57,364 nt of DNA from Autumnicola lenta (GTDB lineage Bacteria > Bacteroidota > Bacteroidia > Flavobacteriales > Flavobacteriaceae). The DNA lies in NCBI RefSeq assembly GCF_031846515.1, contig NZ_JAVRHO010000023.1, forward strand, positions 1 to 57,364, written 5' to 3'. Under the pieces are notes generated by a model. The model was not told the origin of the DNA and searched no databases. It saw only the letters and a program-made list of their open reading frames with translations. Positions within the stretch are counted from its first letter, which is position 1, and each line of letters starts with the position of its first letter. The position numbers and the translations under genes are program-made. Shown piece by piece: positions 41,752 through 51,334 of the stretch.

Positions 41752-42474
41752 TTAGTCCTGCACCTGGAAAACAATTGGTAAGGAATACATTACTCCAACA
41801 GCTTTTCCCCGTTGCTTACCGGGCTGCATGCTTGGCAATTTATTAATTACCCTGGCTGCTTCCTGCTCTAACCTTGGGTGAGGAGCACGGGAACGTACCT
41901 CTGTAATTTTCCCGCTCTTATCTATCTTAAACTGAACAATTACACGGTTAATACCCGAAAGTCCAAGTTCTCCACCTAAGTCCTTATTAAAGTTGCGGTT
42001 AACGTGCTGACTGATTTTCTCACTCATACATTGCTTACGCTCATTATTGTTACTTAAATTTTCACAACCTGGGAAAATTGGCACGTCTTCAATAACTGCA
42101 AAAGGAACGTCTGCTACTTCCTCTTCAACAGGAGCTTCCACAACCTCCTCTACTTCTACGATTTCATCAAGGTTGGTTTCAGTAGATTGGATTTCATCCT
42201 CTTCTACTTCTTCCTCATCCTCCACAACCTCTATAATTTCGGGTGCCGGCGGTGGCGGTGGCGGTGGTGGTGGTGTGTTCATAATTTCAGTAATTGGCAC
42301 TTCCTCATCATCTAAGGCGTCCATATTTACCTGACCTACATCAATATCTTCCCTGTCATACGTTTTCCATTCTATGGCCTGCCAGGTAATAAAAAGAACT
42401 AATATCAGCCCTAATTGAAGAAAGAGTACGCTCCTTCTAGTTAAATCTGCTTTCGGATTTTTCTTAGGTTCCAT
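41752..42474 (-). CDS. tonB: Energy transducer TonB
   Basis: A 240-residue protein. One inner-membrane helix near 15-32 (SVLFLQLGLILVLFITW) is followed by a proline run of nine at 68-76, an acidic linker (V/E repeats) and a C-terminal domain with C137 and C149 and the ending SLPIVFQVQ. TonB couples the proton motive force to outer-membrane receptors. It is a single gene ended by a terminator. Its neighbour, the RemB-like protein, carries a similar C-terminal domain. Confidence 0.94.
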   Translation of the reverse strand: MEPKKNPKADLTRRSVLFLQLGLILVLFITWQAIEWKTYDREDIDVGQVNMDALDDEEVPITEIMNTPPPPPPPPPAPEIIEVVEDEEEVEEDEIQSTETNLDEIVEVEEVVEAPVEEEVADVPFAVIEDVPIFPGCENLSNNNERKQCMSEKISQHVNRNFNKDLGGELGLSGINRVIVQFKIDKSGKITEVRSRAPHPRLEQEAARVINKLPSMQPGKQRGKAVGVMYSLPIVFQVQD

Positions 42475-42625
42475 GGTTATTAATTAATAAGAGTTGCTAA
42501 AATAAATATTTTTTCTAAAAAACTGAACTAATCTGCAAGAATATACAACTTTAATAGCATTCTATTCAGGATTAATATATTACAAATTCTCATTTGCACC
42601 CTACAATCCTCCAGAAAAAAACAAA

Positions 42626-42644
42626 AAGGCAGAGGAGCAGCCTT
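42626..42644 (-). terminator. Probable terminator after vanZ
   Basis: AAGGC pairs with GCCTT around a nine-base loop; on the minus strand it is followed by TTTTTGTTTTTTT. It lies 24 bases past the VanZ-family stop. The remaining spacer to 42474 shows no other clear element. Confidence 0.55.
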
Positions 42645-42668
42645 GCTGCTATACATAAACCGCCTATT

Positions 42669-43064
42669 TCAAATCATCTTACTCTTCAATCTTTTTAAAA
42701 ACTTTTCAAGCACCAAAAAGAGAAAAACAGCAAGTAAAACACCAGTAGTGTTGGCTAATATATCATACCAATCGGGATCCCTGTATCTGGTGAGAGTTCC
42801 CTGTAAAACTTCAATTAACATACCAAACAGTATACTTAAAGCAGAAATTTTTAATAAATTAATTTTGTAGTCTTCATCTCTGCGGGATTTAAGAATAAAG
42901 AAAACCATCCAAACCCCTACCAGCAGCAGGTACGCCCCGGCATGCATCATCTTATCTGTGGGACTAAAGGTACCTACACTTATCTTCCCCAGCTGAACCA
43001 GAGATAAATAAGTTAGTAATATCGTATAAAGAAGGGCAGCTATTGCAGCAATTTTAGTTACCAA
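42669..43064 (-). CDS. VanZ family membrane protein
   Basis: A 131-residue inner-membrane protein with four helices. The segment PTDKMMHAGAYLLLVGVWMVF and the later SALSILFGMLIEVLQGTLTRYRDPDWYDILANTTGVLLA match the VanZ family, with the conserved acidic and histidine-containing positions. VanZ of Enterococcus gives low teicoplanin resistance, but chromosomal homologues have unknown roles. The TTG start at 43064 overlaps the gcvH stop by eleven bases, so it is co-translated with gcvH. Confidence 0.88.
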   Translation of the reverse strand: MVTKIAAIAALLYTILLTYLSLVQLGKISVGTFSPTDKMMHAGAYLLLVGVWMVFFILKSRRDEDYKINLLKISALSILFGMLIEVLQGTLTRYRDPDWYDILANTTGVLLAVFLFLVLEKFLKRLKSKMI

Positions 43065-43434
43065 CTATATCTTTATATGCTTCAGCAGTTAATAAATCAT
43101 CCACTTCAGACGGATTGGCAAGTTGAATCTTTACCATCCATCCATCACCAAAAGGATCGTTGTTCACCTTTTCGGGCTCATCTTCTAGACTTTCATTAAA
43201 TTCTATTATTTTTCCTGATAATGGCGCAAATAAGTCCGAAACGGTTTTTACGGCTTCTACTGTTCCAAAAACCTCTTCCCGCTCCAGGGTTTCATCTACC
43301 GTCTCAACCTCAACATAAACAATATCCCCAAGCTCACCCTGGGCAAATTCTGTGATCCCCACCGTTGCGATGTCTCCATCTATCTTCACCCATTCGTGAT
43401 CTTTGGTGTACTTTAATTCTTGTGGAATATTCAT
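43054..43434 (-). CDS. gcvH: Glycine cleavage system H protein
   Basis: A 126-residue lipoyl carrier. The lipoylated lysine is K63 in VEAVKTVSDLFAP, and ELKYTKDHEWVKIDGD is the standard start. It shuttles the methylamine group between the P, T and L proteins of the glycine cleavage system, whose other genes are not in this window. It has its own well-formed promoter just behind the sprA stop codon and overlaps the downstream VanZ gene. Length is normal. Confidence 0.97.
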   Translation of the reverse strand: MNIPQELKYTKDHEWVKIDGDIATVGITEFAQGELGDIVYVEVETVDETLEREEVFGTVEAVKTVSDLFAPLSGKIIEFNESLEDEPEKVNNDPFGDGWMVKIQLANPSEVDDLLTAEAYKDIVGN

Positions 43435-43454
43435 AAGATTAATTTTAAGTGCGG

Positions 43455-43485
43455 CAAAGTTACTTTTTTAAAACAATTGTTCAAA
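43455..43485 (-). promoter_or_regulatory. Promoter of gcvH-vanZ
   Basis: On the minus strand TTTG (43482-43485) and TAACTTTG (43455-43462) are 19 bases apart, an exact consensus match. The -33 box starts only 11 bases beyond the sprA stop, so gcvH need not depend on the long sprA transcript. Confidence 0.75.
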
Positions 43486-43496
43486 CCGCCAAACTC

Positions 43497-46400
43497 TTAA
43501 TTTCCGAAATTATATCTTAAAGTTATACCAGATCGTATCGTTGTTTGTGGAAAGGCTGTAGAGACTGCATACTCAGAGAAGTTGTGTTCATAATAAAAAA
43601 GAGCTGTGAGGTTTCGGCTTAGCGCATAATCTGCAGTAAAACCTATAGCCCAGATATCCTGCCCTGCAACTACCTGGCTATCCTCCAGATCAAGATACCT
43701 GATAATGGTCTTGTTTTGCCTTAGCGTTAGATCACCTTTGAAGTTAAGGTCACTGCTCAGGATACGATTTCTCCCTGCAATTTTAGTTGCGATTTTTAAA
43801 TCCCTAATGCGGTATCCAAGTCCTAAAGTATATTCGTTTCCTTTAAATTCCGTCAACAGGTTATTATCAAAACTTAAAGAAAGCGCCCTGTCTTTCCTGA
43901 TCTCCGCCAAAATTTGAATTGCATTCTCAGTTTCCAGATCTATCCGCAACAGTGGAGTAAAGAGTTCTGATAAAACGATATTTGAAAATAACACCGGATT
44001 CTTAAAATCTCCCGCCTGATTTGTTTCTTCTCTATTAGAAGGATCGTAATCCAGATTAGTCTGAAATTGATTAATAGTGTAATCACTCTTATACCCATGG
44101 CTCATTGAAAATCGTCTGAATTTGTCCTTGAACCATTTCAACCTCATAAAACCGGTATATTTCACATCCCAGTTAGGCAGGGGCACATTTCTAAATGCTC
44201 CCAGTTTAATATCCCCTACATCATTTCCAGAATAAGCTGCTATAAATGCCGGTAAAAGTACGGCTTGATTTGTTTTTCCCAAACCTAGAGGAAAACCCTC
44301 TTCATCGGTTTCATTCGGATCCAGGCCCTGCTCAAGTGCCAGCCTTTGTGCTACTTCAAGTCTGTTTCGTCTAAAGGTTTCAAAGGTTTCTGAAGATTGC
44401 TCAGAACTCTGATTAAATGCAGTTTTAATCAACAAGGTGGAAATACTGAAGTTTCCATAAGTGTAGGGAGTTAGCGACTGGTACTGCCTGGAATTGGGAT
44501 CTATCTTGTAATTTTCGGTATAAGTTTCAGCATAAGTTCTTCGCGCACTAATGTCTATAGTAAGATCTGGCAGTAGTCTTACGGAAGACTGAATATCCAG
44601 CTGCTCATTTTCTACTGCGGAATACTGCTGATTAAAATTTTGAAACAAAGTTAGCCATCCGTTTCTTGCAGCAATAGTTCTTATATCATTTTGAAGGCCA
44701 AAAGTAAATCCTGTTGTTGGCTTTATAGTTCCCATAAAACCAATACTCTCTGTATATCCCGGCATGAAAATCCCTCTGTTCTCTCTATAATTTACCTGAA
44801 TAGTCTTTACAGCGGTTGCAATAGTTATAAAGGAATTATATAGCTTATTCCCTGAAGCAGTTTCCTGAGCCTGAGCCTCTGGTTTTTCCCGCAATGGATT
44901 ACTTGCAGCGTCTGGTGTTGGAACTCCAGCACTCCTTTCCCTAATACTGCGCCGCTGAGGCATCTTCTTCTTTTCTACCAAACCTACATAATCATAAAGA
45001 TTTTGCATATTAAGGCTTGCATTAATTTGATGCGAATTTGAATTTTGAATGCTGTTCCCAATATCCGGAATTCCTTCCAGATCTTCATATATTTTAGAGC
45101 CGCGTTGCCACTGAAAATCTCCTGTGTAAGAATACGTTGCCTTTATAAATCTAAGAACAGGGATCTTATCCAGGGGCAAATCGTAATTTACCTGTAAACT
45201 TTGATAATGCAGATTGGGCTCGCCAATATTGAAAAAATCATCCCACAGGCCAATAGCATTATTTGCAAAACCATCTTCATCTATGTAGTTTCTTACAATC
45301 CGGTTATTGGAAGCATTAAAATTAAAGCTAAGGGATTTAGTGAGGTTGTAATTGATTCCGTACTGCCAGTCGAACAGATAGTTCCGCTGATACAAGGTTG
45401 GAATACCAATATCATTTTCTGAAAGATCCAATGACCTGAACTTCTGCTCATTATATTGCCTTAAGATGTTAGCACTGGCATTAATATTAGTTGGTAAAGC
45501 ATTCAGGTTAAAATCCTTTAAAGGAGTAAAATATTCACTACTGTCCAGAACCGAAACATTTTTAAAAGGCTCAATCACTTTCGGGGCAAAGTTAAATTCA
45601 TAAGTAGATCCCACACGTACATTTTGATCTAAAGCCTCTTCAATTTCAAAATCTCTGTGGTTAATTTCATTATAGGAAGTAGAAAAGGCAAAATTTTCGA
45701 CATCGTAAGGCATTGGTTTCGCCTTTCCCATCCTTTCCTTTCTCAACCCAATAACATTTATACTTTGCCTCCTGGTATATGATTGCGACTGTTCCTTTAT
45801 CCGCTCCCTTTCCACAGGGTCTACAATGGCGTCCAGCCGTGTGTCTAACTCTATGTCTAAAAATTCCTGATCGTACTTAGGCGTTATTAGTTCTTCTCCC
45901 CTGCTATAATTAAATGGAATTCTCACTCCCCACTGCACAGGCAGCAATTGCCCCACGTTTACATTACTCACCACATCGTATTGCTGTAAATCTTCGCGGC
46001 TGCGTTGGTTGGGTCCCTGCTCAATAGAACCGAAGCCAACAGTACTTCTTCTCCCGGTTGCAGATAAAGTGGCAAAATCTGCAAGGTTCGTATCCATATT
46101 CACGATTCCTGCCCAGCCTCCTTCATTTTTAAGACCTGAAAGACGCAACTCATTAAACCAGACTTCCCCACAAAGATCCTGCACTCCGTCCCTTCTTGTT
46201 CCATTCTTAACCCCCAGCATGAGTATCCTGATATTTCCAAAACTCGGATTTCCTTTTACTCCTATTCTAAGCCTCCCTGTGTCATACCCGGCTTGTTCAT
46301 CTATAAGCTGCAAATTTTCAGTAAAAAAATTTACTTCTGAAGAATTTAAAGACGGATCACCTAAAACGGCAGTTTTCACCTTCTGAAGCAAGTCCAGGGA

Positions 46401-49400
46401 GAGGTTAAGCCTGTTTGCTTCCGGCCAGATTTCCTGTGCGGTAGCAGCGCCAAATGCTGTGGGGGATAAAGGAATTTCTATCTGGTAGTAGTTCTCTTTA
46501 AAATCTGTTCCCATTCTTATAAAAGCAACCAACTGGTCATCTTTTAAAGGTGTTCTGTTAACCAGGGATTCGGCATGTAAAAACATTTCCAGATTTTCGT
46601 ATTGACGCATGTCTATCTGAAAATTTTTATATACTGCCCTTGCATCCTGGGGCTCCAGATCACAGACCCTTATCGAAAGTGATTGCTCGTTCTGCCTTAT
46701 ATTGGTATTACTCTCAAATAATTCTTCCCGAATAACCCCCGGAGGCAGAACGTAAGGAATCGGTTGCCTGTTTTCGTTTTCTTCAATGTTTACGGCTGCA
46801 ACTTCAAATAGTGTTCCTGAGTTTGCCGGTAACGGACTTTCAGTATTCAGGCTTTGAGTATATCTCCTGTAATCTCCCCTCACCAGGTCCATAGTCCCAA
46901 AACGCAAATGCACTTGTTCTTCAAAACCTTTCAGGAACATTCGCATAAAACGGATCGACCGAAAATCGCCAATTCCGCCACGGGAATTGGTAGGCTCATA
47001 TATTGGAACTTTAAATTGAATCCATCTTACCGGCAGCTCCTGACCGTTTCTAAGGGTGGTGGTTAACTCGCGAACGTCGGTTATAAACTGGTTGTTATCA
47101 ATATTCATCCCCGGAAAAAAAGGAACTTCATACTCAAAATAACTGTTAATAGTATTCATTGTATTATCCCGGTTAATATCCTCTGTAGTTGGCAGGGTCG
47201 TATTACCGCGGTTAGTAGCACCCACATCTGTAGGAGAATTTCCCTGTGAGCCATTATAATTACTATACCTGTTAACGATATCGCCAGAGGTATTCAGGAA
47301 ATATTCAAAATTATCTTGTGAAGGATCTGGCAATTCAGCAAATTGAGGAAAAAATAACGCCTCTTCCGCATCCAGAAGACCGTCATAACCGGCATCCTGA
47401 TTAATCCGCGCCTCTCCTTCAGAATCAAAAGCATATACCAGGGATTGATCTGCAGGAACAAGACCAAAATCTGTAGTCACCGCGTTCATGGAACCACCAT
47501 CGGTGGGAAGCCCATTTTCATATTGTTTGCGCCCATCCTTTAAAACATCTTCAGAAATATTCCCCAGGTTAAAAACAATATCTCCTCCGGAGGCACCCTG
47601 GTTTTCAGGATATATATAAGGATCCATTACCCAGAATTCAATGAACTCAACATTGGACTGTTCAAAATTTGTGGTATTTATCCCCCGCATTATACCACCA
47701 AAATTGTCTTCCGGATTTGGCAAAGTATTGGTTCCTGCAGCAGCCGGATTGAAATTATAAGGCCCACGCTCTGCTGGATTGTAGGAAACATCCATGGTGT
47801 AAAGCACCTGCGGCTGTCCCTGTACCACATCTGTATTTGGAAAAATTTCACTCAGTGCCACACGGCGGGTCCTAAAATTTGAAAGGTCTGAATCTGATAT
47901 CCCATCTGGCCTCCCATTACTATAAAATATAGGATCTATTGTATACCAGGACATTTTTGCTCTTCTGTAGCCATAAGCCAGGTCTCCGTTCGCTAATTCT
48001 CCCCCAAACCCCAGCGGTACACTTGACAGCTCCCAGGAAAGGGGACTATTTATATCTATGGAAGTTTGCGCAGCCTCAAAATCGTCCACATAACTTGTCA
48101 CCCTGCCATCAAAATCACTGGCATTAGGTGCTCCCGGAAGAAGATATGCAAATTCACCACGTATGGAGAGGTTCGATTTTACATCTGTGTCGATATTTGG
48201 CAATTTATTGACCAGTCTTGTGAGAAAGGGAACTTCAGTAGAATAATTAAGATTAAGCCCGAAAATTGAATTATTTATAGGCTCATAACTATAATTAGCT
48301 TTTTGTGTAAGGGGTCGCTCCTTCAAATTAAGAAAAGTACCGCCGACTAAGAAGTTTTCGTTGAAAAGGTGCTCCACATTAATTCCGGTAAAGCGTTTTG
48401 TCTGCTGACCAAACAAGGCGTTGTTCTCTGTATTGACCTGAATTGGTATATCTGAAGCAAGCAAAGCTTCATCCAGGATTTGCACTCTTCCCAGTTCATA
48501 ATTCACCACGTAGTCCACTCCCTCCTGAAGGAGCCGCCCGCCCGCAGTAACAGTAACCGAACCCTGGGGCAGGTTAAAGCCAATTGGTATACCTTCAACT
48601 TCTGCAGATTTATACCTTCCGCTTAGCTGAAATTTATTCTTATCCGCATCCTCCTGTTCCGCCTGGGTTTTCGTCGTTCGATATAACGAACGGAAAACAT
48701 ATTTTTCCTGGTTTTCATTCCAGGTCGAAGGCTGATTGTAAATTTCCTGACCATCATTGGGATTCAAATCCAGTTTCTCAAAAAGATACTCTCCAAAAGG
48801 TTCAACGGTAGTAAAAATGATATTGCCGTTTACCGGATCAATAGTAATTCCCGGAACATAATCAAAAAAGCCGTCTCCGCCGTTTATGGGATCATTATTG
48901 TTGTTCAGTTTGTCCATCCTGAACACCCTGAGTAAAGGCGTTTCTTCGACATCTTCGGGCAAAGGTACAGAAGCATTTTCGGCAGGCTTGATGTAGTTCA
49001 GAGGTTGTGGATCTGTATACAAAATATTCATCCGGAAATCCTGTCGCTCCAACTGATAGGCACCAAGACTATAAATATTTTTCATCATAAGGTCCCAAAC
49101 CGGCTCATTTACATTTGTAATAGTGCTTTTCAGCATTTTCACAACCAGATTTCTATTTGAGCGGGGATTAGCCTCAGGATCATCGTTTATGCTTATATCA
49201 CCCGTGGCATTAACACCGTCGTTTGCAAACTCCCCTACCTGGTATACTTCACCATTAACGGTAAATTGAAAAGCCACCGCCAAAACTTCATCATTGCTTA
49301 ACCGTTGATTAAGAGAAATATACCCGAGCTGAGTATTTAAAGTAAATTCGGAAGGATTTAACTGCCGTGCATTTTCCAGTTTAACATAATCTGTGCCTTC

Positions 49401-50669
49401 AGACACCTGCACTCCGCCAAAACCTCTTTCTACTGTAGAAACATCTCTTATTGCAGGGGTTAAAACAGATTGTGGCGCGGCATTTATTCCGAAGGGATTA
49501 AAATCGTTGTTCGCATTATCTGGAAAAGCTCCCGGCGGCTGATTAAAAAATCCAGCCGGCACACTTGGAAGTCCGATATTCCCGGGGACATTAGTCTCCC
49601 CCAGATCCTGAATCCCAACAATATTCCTGGTGTCCTGCAAATTTTGGACATTATTGGTCCTGTTGGTAATCCATACCTGGATTCTTTTTACCTGGATGTT
49701 TGAGTTTATAAAAGGGTAATTCGCTAAAGCCTCATTGTAATGATCCCGAAAGTAGTGCGCGAGGAAGAAATGGCGATCCTGGTCATAATCCAGGATAAAC
49801 CGATCAAAATCCTCTACTGTTGCACCTCCTTCAACGTTTACTGTACGTCGCTCTGACTTTTGTTCTGAAAAAACTCCTGTAATTCTTGTTTTCCCAAACT
49901 GAAGTTCCGTCTTAAACCCGAACAGGCTCTGCGCACCCTGAATAAGCGCCGAATTTAGTGGCATATTCACATTACCCACCTCTATTTTTCTCACAATATC
50001 GTCCTCTGTAGGCGTATATTCCAACTTTAGCTGGTTCTGAAAATCAAAAGTAGATTCTGTGTCATAATTTGCAATCACGCCTAATCTTTTTCCCACTTGC
50101 CCCATGAGGCTCAGACTGATACGCTGATCGAAATCAAAGGTTAAATTACTCCTGTTCCTGGGTGAAAATGCCGGATTGTCCTGTTTGGTGTAAAGCAAAC
50201 CAAGATCCATCTCTACTGTACCCTGCGGAACAATATTAATTTCGGTCCCGCCAAAGACACTTTCAAAAAAGTTATTGTTTACATAAAAATCCGGAAGCAG
50301 ATCACGCTGAATTTCTTCTGCTCCTTCCTTATTTCCTGAGAGCGCGTCGTTCTTCAGTTTAAAATAATTGCGCATTTCCTCCTGCAGCACGAGTTCTTCG
50401 TATTCTTCAGGAGTTAAAACAAGAGGAAGGGATAAATTTATTTCACCAAGACTTTGGCGATAAATGTAGCGGTCTAAAACAGGATCGTATTCATACTTTG
50501 TGACAATACTATCGGGATCAGGCAAAGATATTTCCCCGAGAACATAACCTGTACCGGTGGTGTCCTGTTGCGTTTCTTCTTCCTGTGCCGAGAGTTTAAA
50601 CGTAATTACTAGTAGCAACACTAACGTAAACCGTCCCGATGTTGACAATTTCAAGTAATTGTTCCTCAA
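43497..50669 (-). CDS. sprA: Type IX secretion outer-membrane translocon SprA (Sov)
   Basis: A 2390-residue protein with a signal segment (FTLVLLLVITFKLSAQ), an N-terminal SprA domain (GEISLPDPDSIVTKYEYDP), long repeats of beta-strand pattern and a barrel end (SGITLRYNFGN). SprA forms a very large outer-membrane pore used by the type IX secretion system for cargo such as adhesins and gliding proteins. The frame opens at TTG 50669. A TTG at 50654, nine bases after GAGG, gives a shorter leader and may be the true start. It follows ruvA after five bases. Confidence 0.96.
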   Translation of the reverse strand: MRNNYLKLSTSGRFTLVLLLVITFKLSAQEEETQQDTTGTGYVLGEISLPDPDSIVTKYEYDPVLDRYIYRQSLGEINLSLPLVLTPEEYEELVLQEEMRNYFKLKNDALSGNKEGAEEIQRDLLPDFYVNNNFFESVFGGTEINIVPQGTVEMDLGLLYTKQDNPAFSPRNRSNLTFDFDQRISLSLMGQVGKRLGVIANYDTESTFDFQNQLKLEYTPTEDDIVRKIEVGNVNMPLNSALIQGAQSLFGFKTELQFGKTRITGVFSEQKSERRTVNVEGGATVEDFDRFILDYDQDRHFFLAHYFRDHYNEALANYPFINSNIQVKRIQVWITNRTNNVQNLQDTRNIVGIQDLGETNVPGNIGLPSVPAGFFNQPPGAFPDNANNDFNPFGINAAPQSVLTPAIRDVSTVERGFGGVQVSEGTDYVKLENARQLNPSEFTLNTQLGYISLNQRLSNDEVLAVAFQFTVNGEVYQVGEFANDGVNATGDISINDDPEANPRSNRNLVVKMLKSTITNVNEPVWDLMMKNIYSLGAYQLERQDFRMNILYTDPQPLNYIKPAENASVPLPEDVEETPLLRVFRMDKLNNNNDPINGGDGFFDYVPGITIDPVNGNIIFTTVEPFGEYLFEKLDLNPNDGQEIYNQPSTWNENQEKYVFRSLYRTTKTQAEQEDADKNKFQLSGRYKSAEVEGIPIGFNLPQGSVTVTAGGRLLQEGVDYVVNYELGRVQILDEALLASDIPIQVNTENNALFGQQTKRFTGINVEHLFNENFLVGGTFLNLKERPLTQKANYSYEPINNSIFGLNLNYSTEVPFLTRLVNKLPNIDTDVKSNLSIRGEFAYLLPGAPNASDFDGRVTSYVDDFEAAQTSIDINSPLSWELSSVPLGFGGELANGDLAYGYRRAKMSWYTIDPIFYSNGRPDGISDSDLSNFRTRRVALSEIFPNTDVVQGQPQVLYTMDVSYNPAERGPYNFNPAAAGTNTLPNPEDNFGGIMRGINTTNFEQSNVEFIEFWVMDPYIYPENQGASGGDIVFNLGNISEDVLKDGRKQYENGLPTDGGSMNAVTTDFGLVPADQSLVYAFDSEGEARINQDAGYDGLLDAEEALFFPQFAELPDPSQDNFEYFLNTSGDIVNRYSNYNGSQGNSPTDVGATNRGNTTLPTTEDINRDNTMNTINSYFEYEVPFFPGMNIDNNQFITDVRELTTTLRNGQELPVRWIQFKVPIYEPTNSRGGIGDFRSIRFMRMFLKGFEEQVHLRFGTMDLVRGDYRRYTQSLNTESPLPANSGTLFEVAAVNIEENENRQPIPYVLPPGVIREELFESNTNIRQNEQSLSIRVCDLEPQDARAVYKNFQIDMRQYENLEMFLHAESLVNRTPLKDDQLVAFIRMGTDFKENYYQIEIPLSPTAFGAATAQEIWPEANRLNLSLDLLQKVKTAVLGDPSLNSSEVNFFTENLQLIDEQAGYDTGRLRIGVKGNPSFGNIRILMLGVKNGTRRDGVQDLCGEVWFNELRLSGLKNEGGWAGIVNMDTNLADFATLSATGRRSTVGFGSIEQGPNQRSREDLQQYDVVSNVNVGQLLPVQWGVRIPFNYSRGEELITPKYDQEFLDIELDTRLDAIVDPVERERIKEQSQSYTRRQSINVIGLRKERMGKAKPMPYDVENFAFSTSYNEINHRDFEIEEALDQNVRVGSTYEFNFAPKVIEPFKNVSVLDSSEYFTPLKDFNLNALPTNINASANILRQYNEQKFRSLDLSENDIGIPTLYQRNYLFDWQYGINYNLTKSLSFNFNASNNRIVRNYIDEDGFANNAIGLWDDFFNIGEPNLHYQSLQVNYDLPLDKIPVLRFIKATYSYTGDFQWQRGSKIYEDLEGIPDIGNSIQNSNSHQINASLNMQNLYDYVGLVEKKKMPQRRSIRERSAGVPTPDAASNPLREKPEAQAQETASGNKLYNSFITIATAVKTIQVNYRENRGIFMPGYTESIGFMGTIKPTTGFTFGLQNDIRTIAARNGWLTLFQNFNQQYSAVENEQLDIQSSVRLLPDLTIDISARRTYAETYTENYKIDPNSRQYQSLTPYTYGNFSISTLLIKTAFNQSSEQSSETFETFRRNRLEVAQRLALEQGLDPNETDEEGFPLGLGKTNQAVLLPAFIAAYSGNDVGDIKLGAFRNVPLPNWDVKYTGFMRLKWFKDKFRRFSMSHGYKSDYTINQFQTNLDYDPSNREETNQAGDFKNPVLFSNIVLSELFTPLLRIDLETENAIQILAEIRKDRALSLSFDNNLLTEFKGNEYTLGLGYRIRDLKIATKIAGRNRILSSDLNFKGDLTLRQNKTIIRYLDLEDSQVVAGQDIWAIGFTADYALSRNLTALFYYEHNFSEYAVSTAFPQTTIRSGITLRYNFGN

Positions 50670-50674
50670 ACTAA

Positions 50675-51256
50675 TTATAGATTTTTAAGCGCCTGCTTTA
50701 TCAGGGACTCCACGCTTGGATCTGGAGTTTCCTTTAAGATTTTGTCAATAACTTTTTCAGCCTGTTTCCTGGCAAAGCCAAGAGTTTCTAAAGCTGATAA
50801 CGCTTCCTCTTTAATAGTATTGTTTGAGGAGACAAAAACTTCGTCGGCACCAAAAACTTTCAGGATCTTATCTTTAAGGTCTAAAATTACCCTTTGTGCA
50901 GTTTTGGATCCTATTCCTTTTATACTTTGAATAGTTGCCGCGTCCCCAGATGCAATTGCTTCTTTTATCTGATTAGGCTCCAGGGAAGAAAGCATAGTAC
51001 GTGCGGTACTTGCTCCAACTCCTGAAACTGATATAAGAAGTCTGAAAATTTCTCTTTCAGACTTCTCCTTAAAACCGAAAAGGGTATGTGAATCTTCTTT
51101 TACCTGTAAATGGGTATAGAGGCTAATGGCTTCAGAAGCAGAAATGAGTGAAAAGGTGTGGAGGGAAATATGAACAAAATATCCAACGCCCCCACATTCA
51201 ATAACAACAAAAGTCGGGTTCTTCTCAATGAGCTGCCCCTTTAAATGATGAATCAT
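50675..51256 (-). CDS. ruvA: Holliday junction branch migration protein RuvA
   Basis: A 193-residue protein with three regions: an OB fold (MIHHLKGQLIEKNPTFVVIE), central helix-hairpin-helix motifs (SVSGVGASTARTMLS and IKGIGSKTAQRVILDL), and a C-terminal domain that contacts RuvB. It binds four-way DNA junctions and loads the RuvB motor. Its stop is five bases before sprA and it is probably cotranscribed with it, an arrangement conserved in Flavobacteriaceae without an obvious functional link. A -7 box lies 24 bases upstream. Confidence 0.96.
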   Translation of the reverse strand: MIHHLKGQLIEKNPTFVVIECGGVGYFVHISLHTFSLISASEAISLYTHLQVKEDSHTLFGFKEKSEREIFRLLISVSGVGASTARTMLSSLEPNQIKEAIASGDAATIQSIKGIGSKTAQRVILDLKDKILKVFGADEVFVSSNNTIKEEALSALETLGFARKQAEKVIDKILKETPDPSVESLIKQALKNL

Positions 51257-51280
51257 AATTTAACAGAAAAATGTAGGGCT

Positions 51281-51288
51281 CAAATGTA
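51281..51288 (-). promoter_or_regulatory. Likely -7 box of ruvA-sprA
   Basis: On the minus strand the sequence is TACATTTG, an exact TAnnTTTG, 24 bases before the ruvA start. No TTG at the preferred distance was found. If real, it drives transcription through sprA. Confidence 0.45.
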
Positions 51289-51334
51289 GTAAAATTAAGC
51301 TAAGGCTAAAATCTGCTCAAAACTATGGCGAAAA

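Noticed and set aside
42236..42275. Run of GGC/GGT triplets as a microsatellite with phase variation
   Set aside because: It encodes the polyproline run of TonB with mixed codons, so slippage in triplets would only change proline number; no frame-changing repeat is present.
42047..42334. Open frame on the plus strand opposite tonB rich in serine and glycine
   Set aside because: It is the antisense of the proline and glutamate repeats of TonB, has no ribosome site, and its composition mirrors the real gene.
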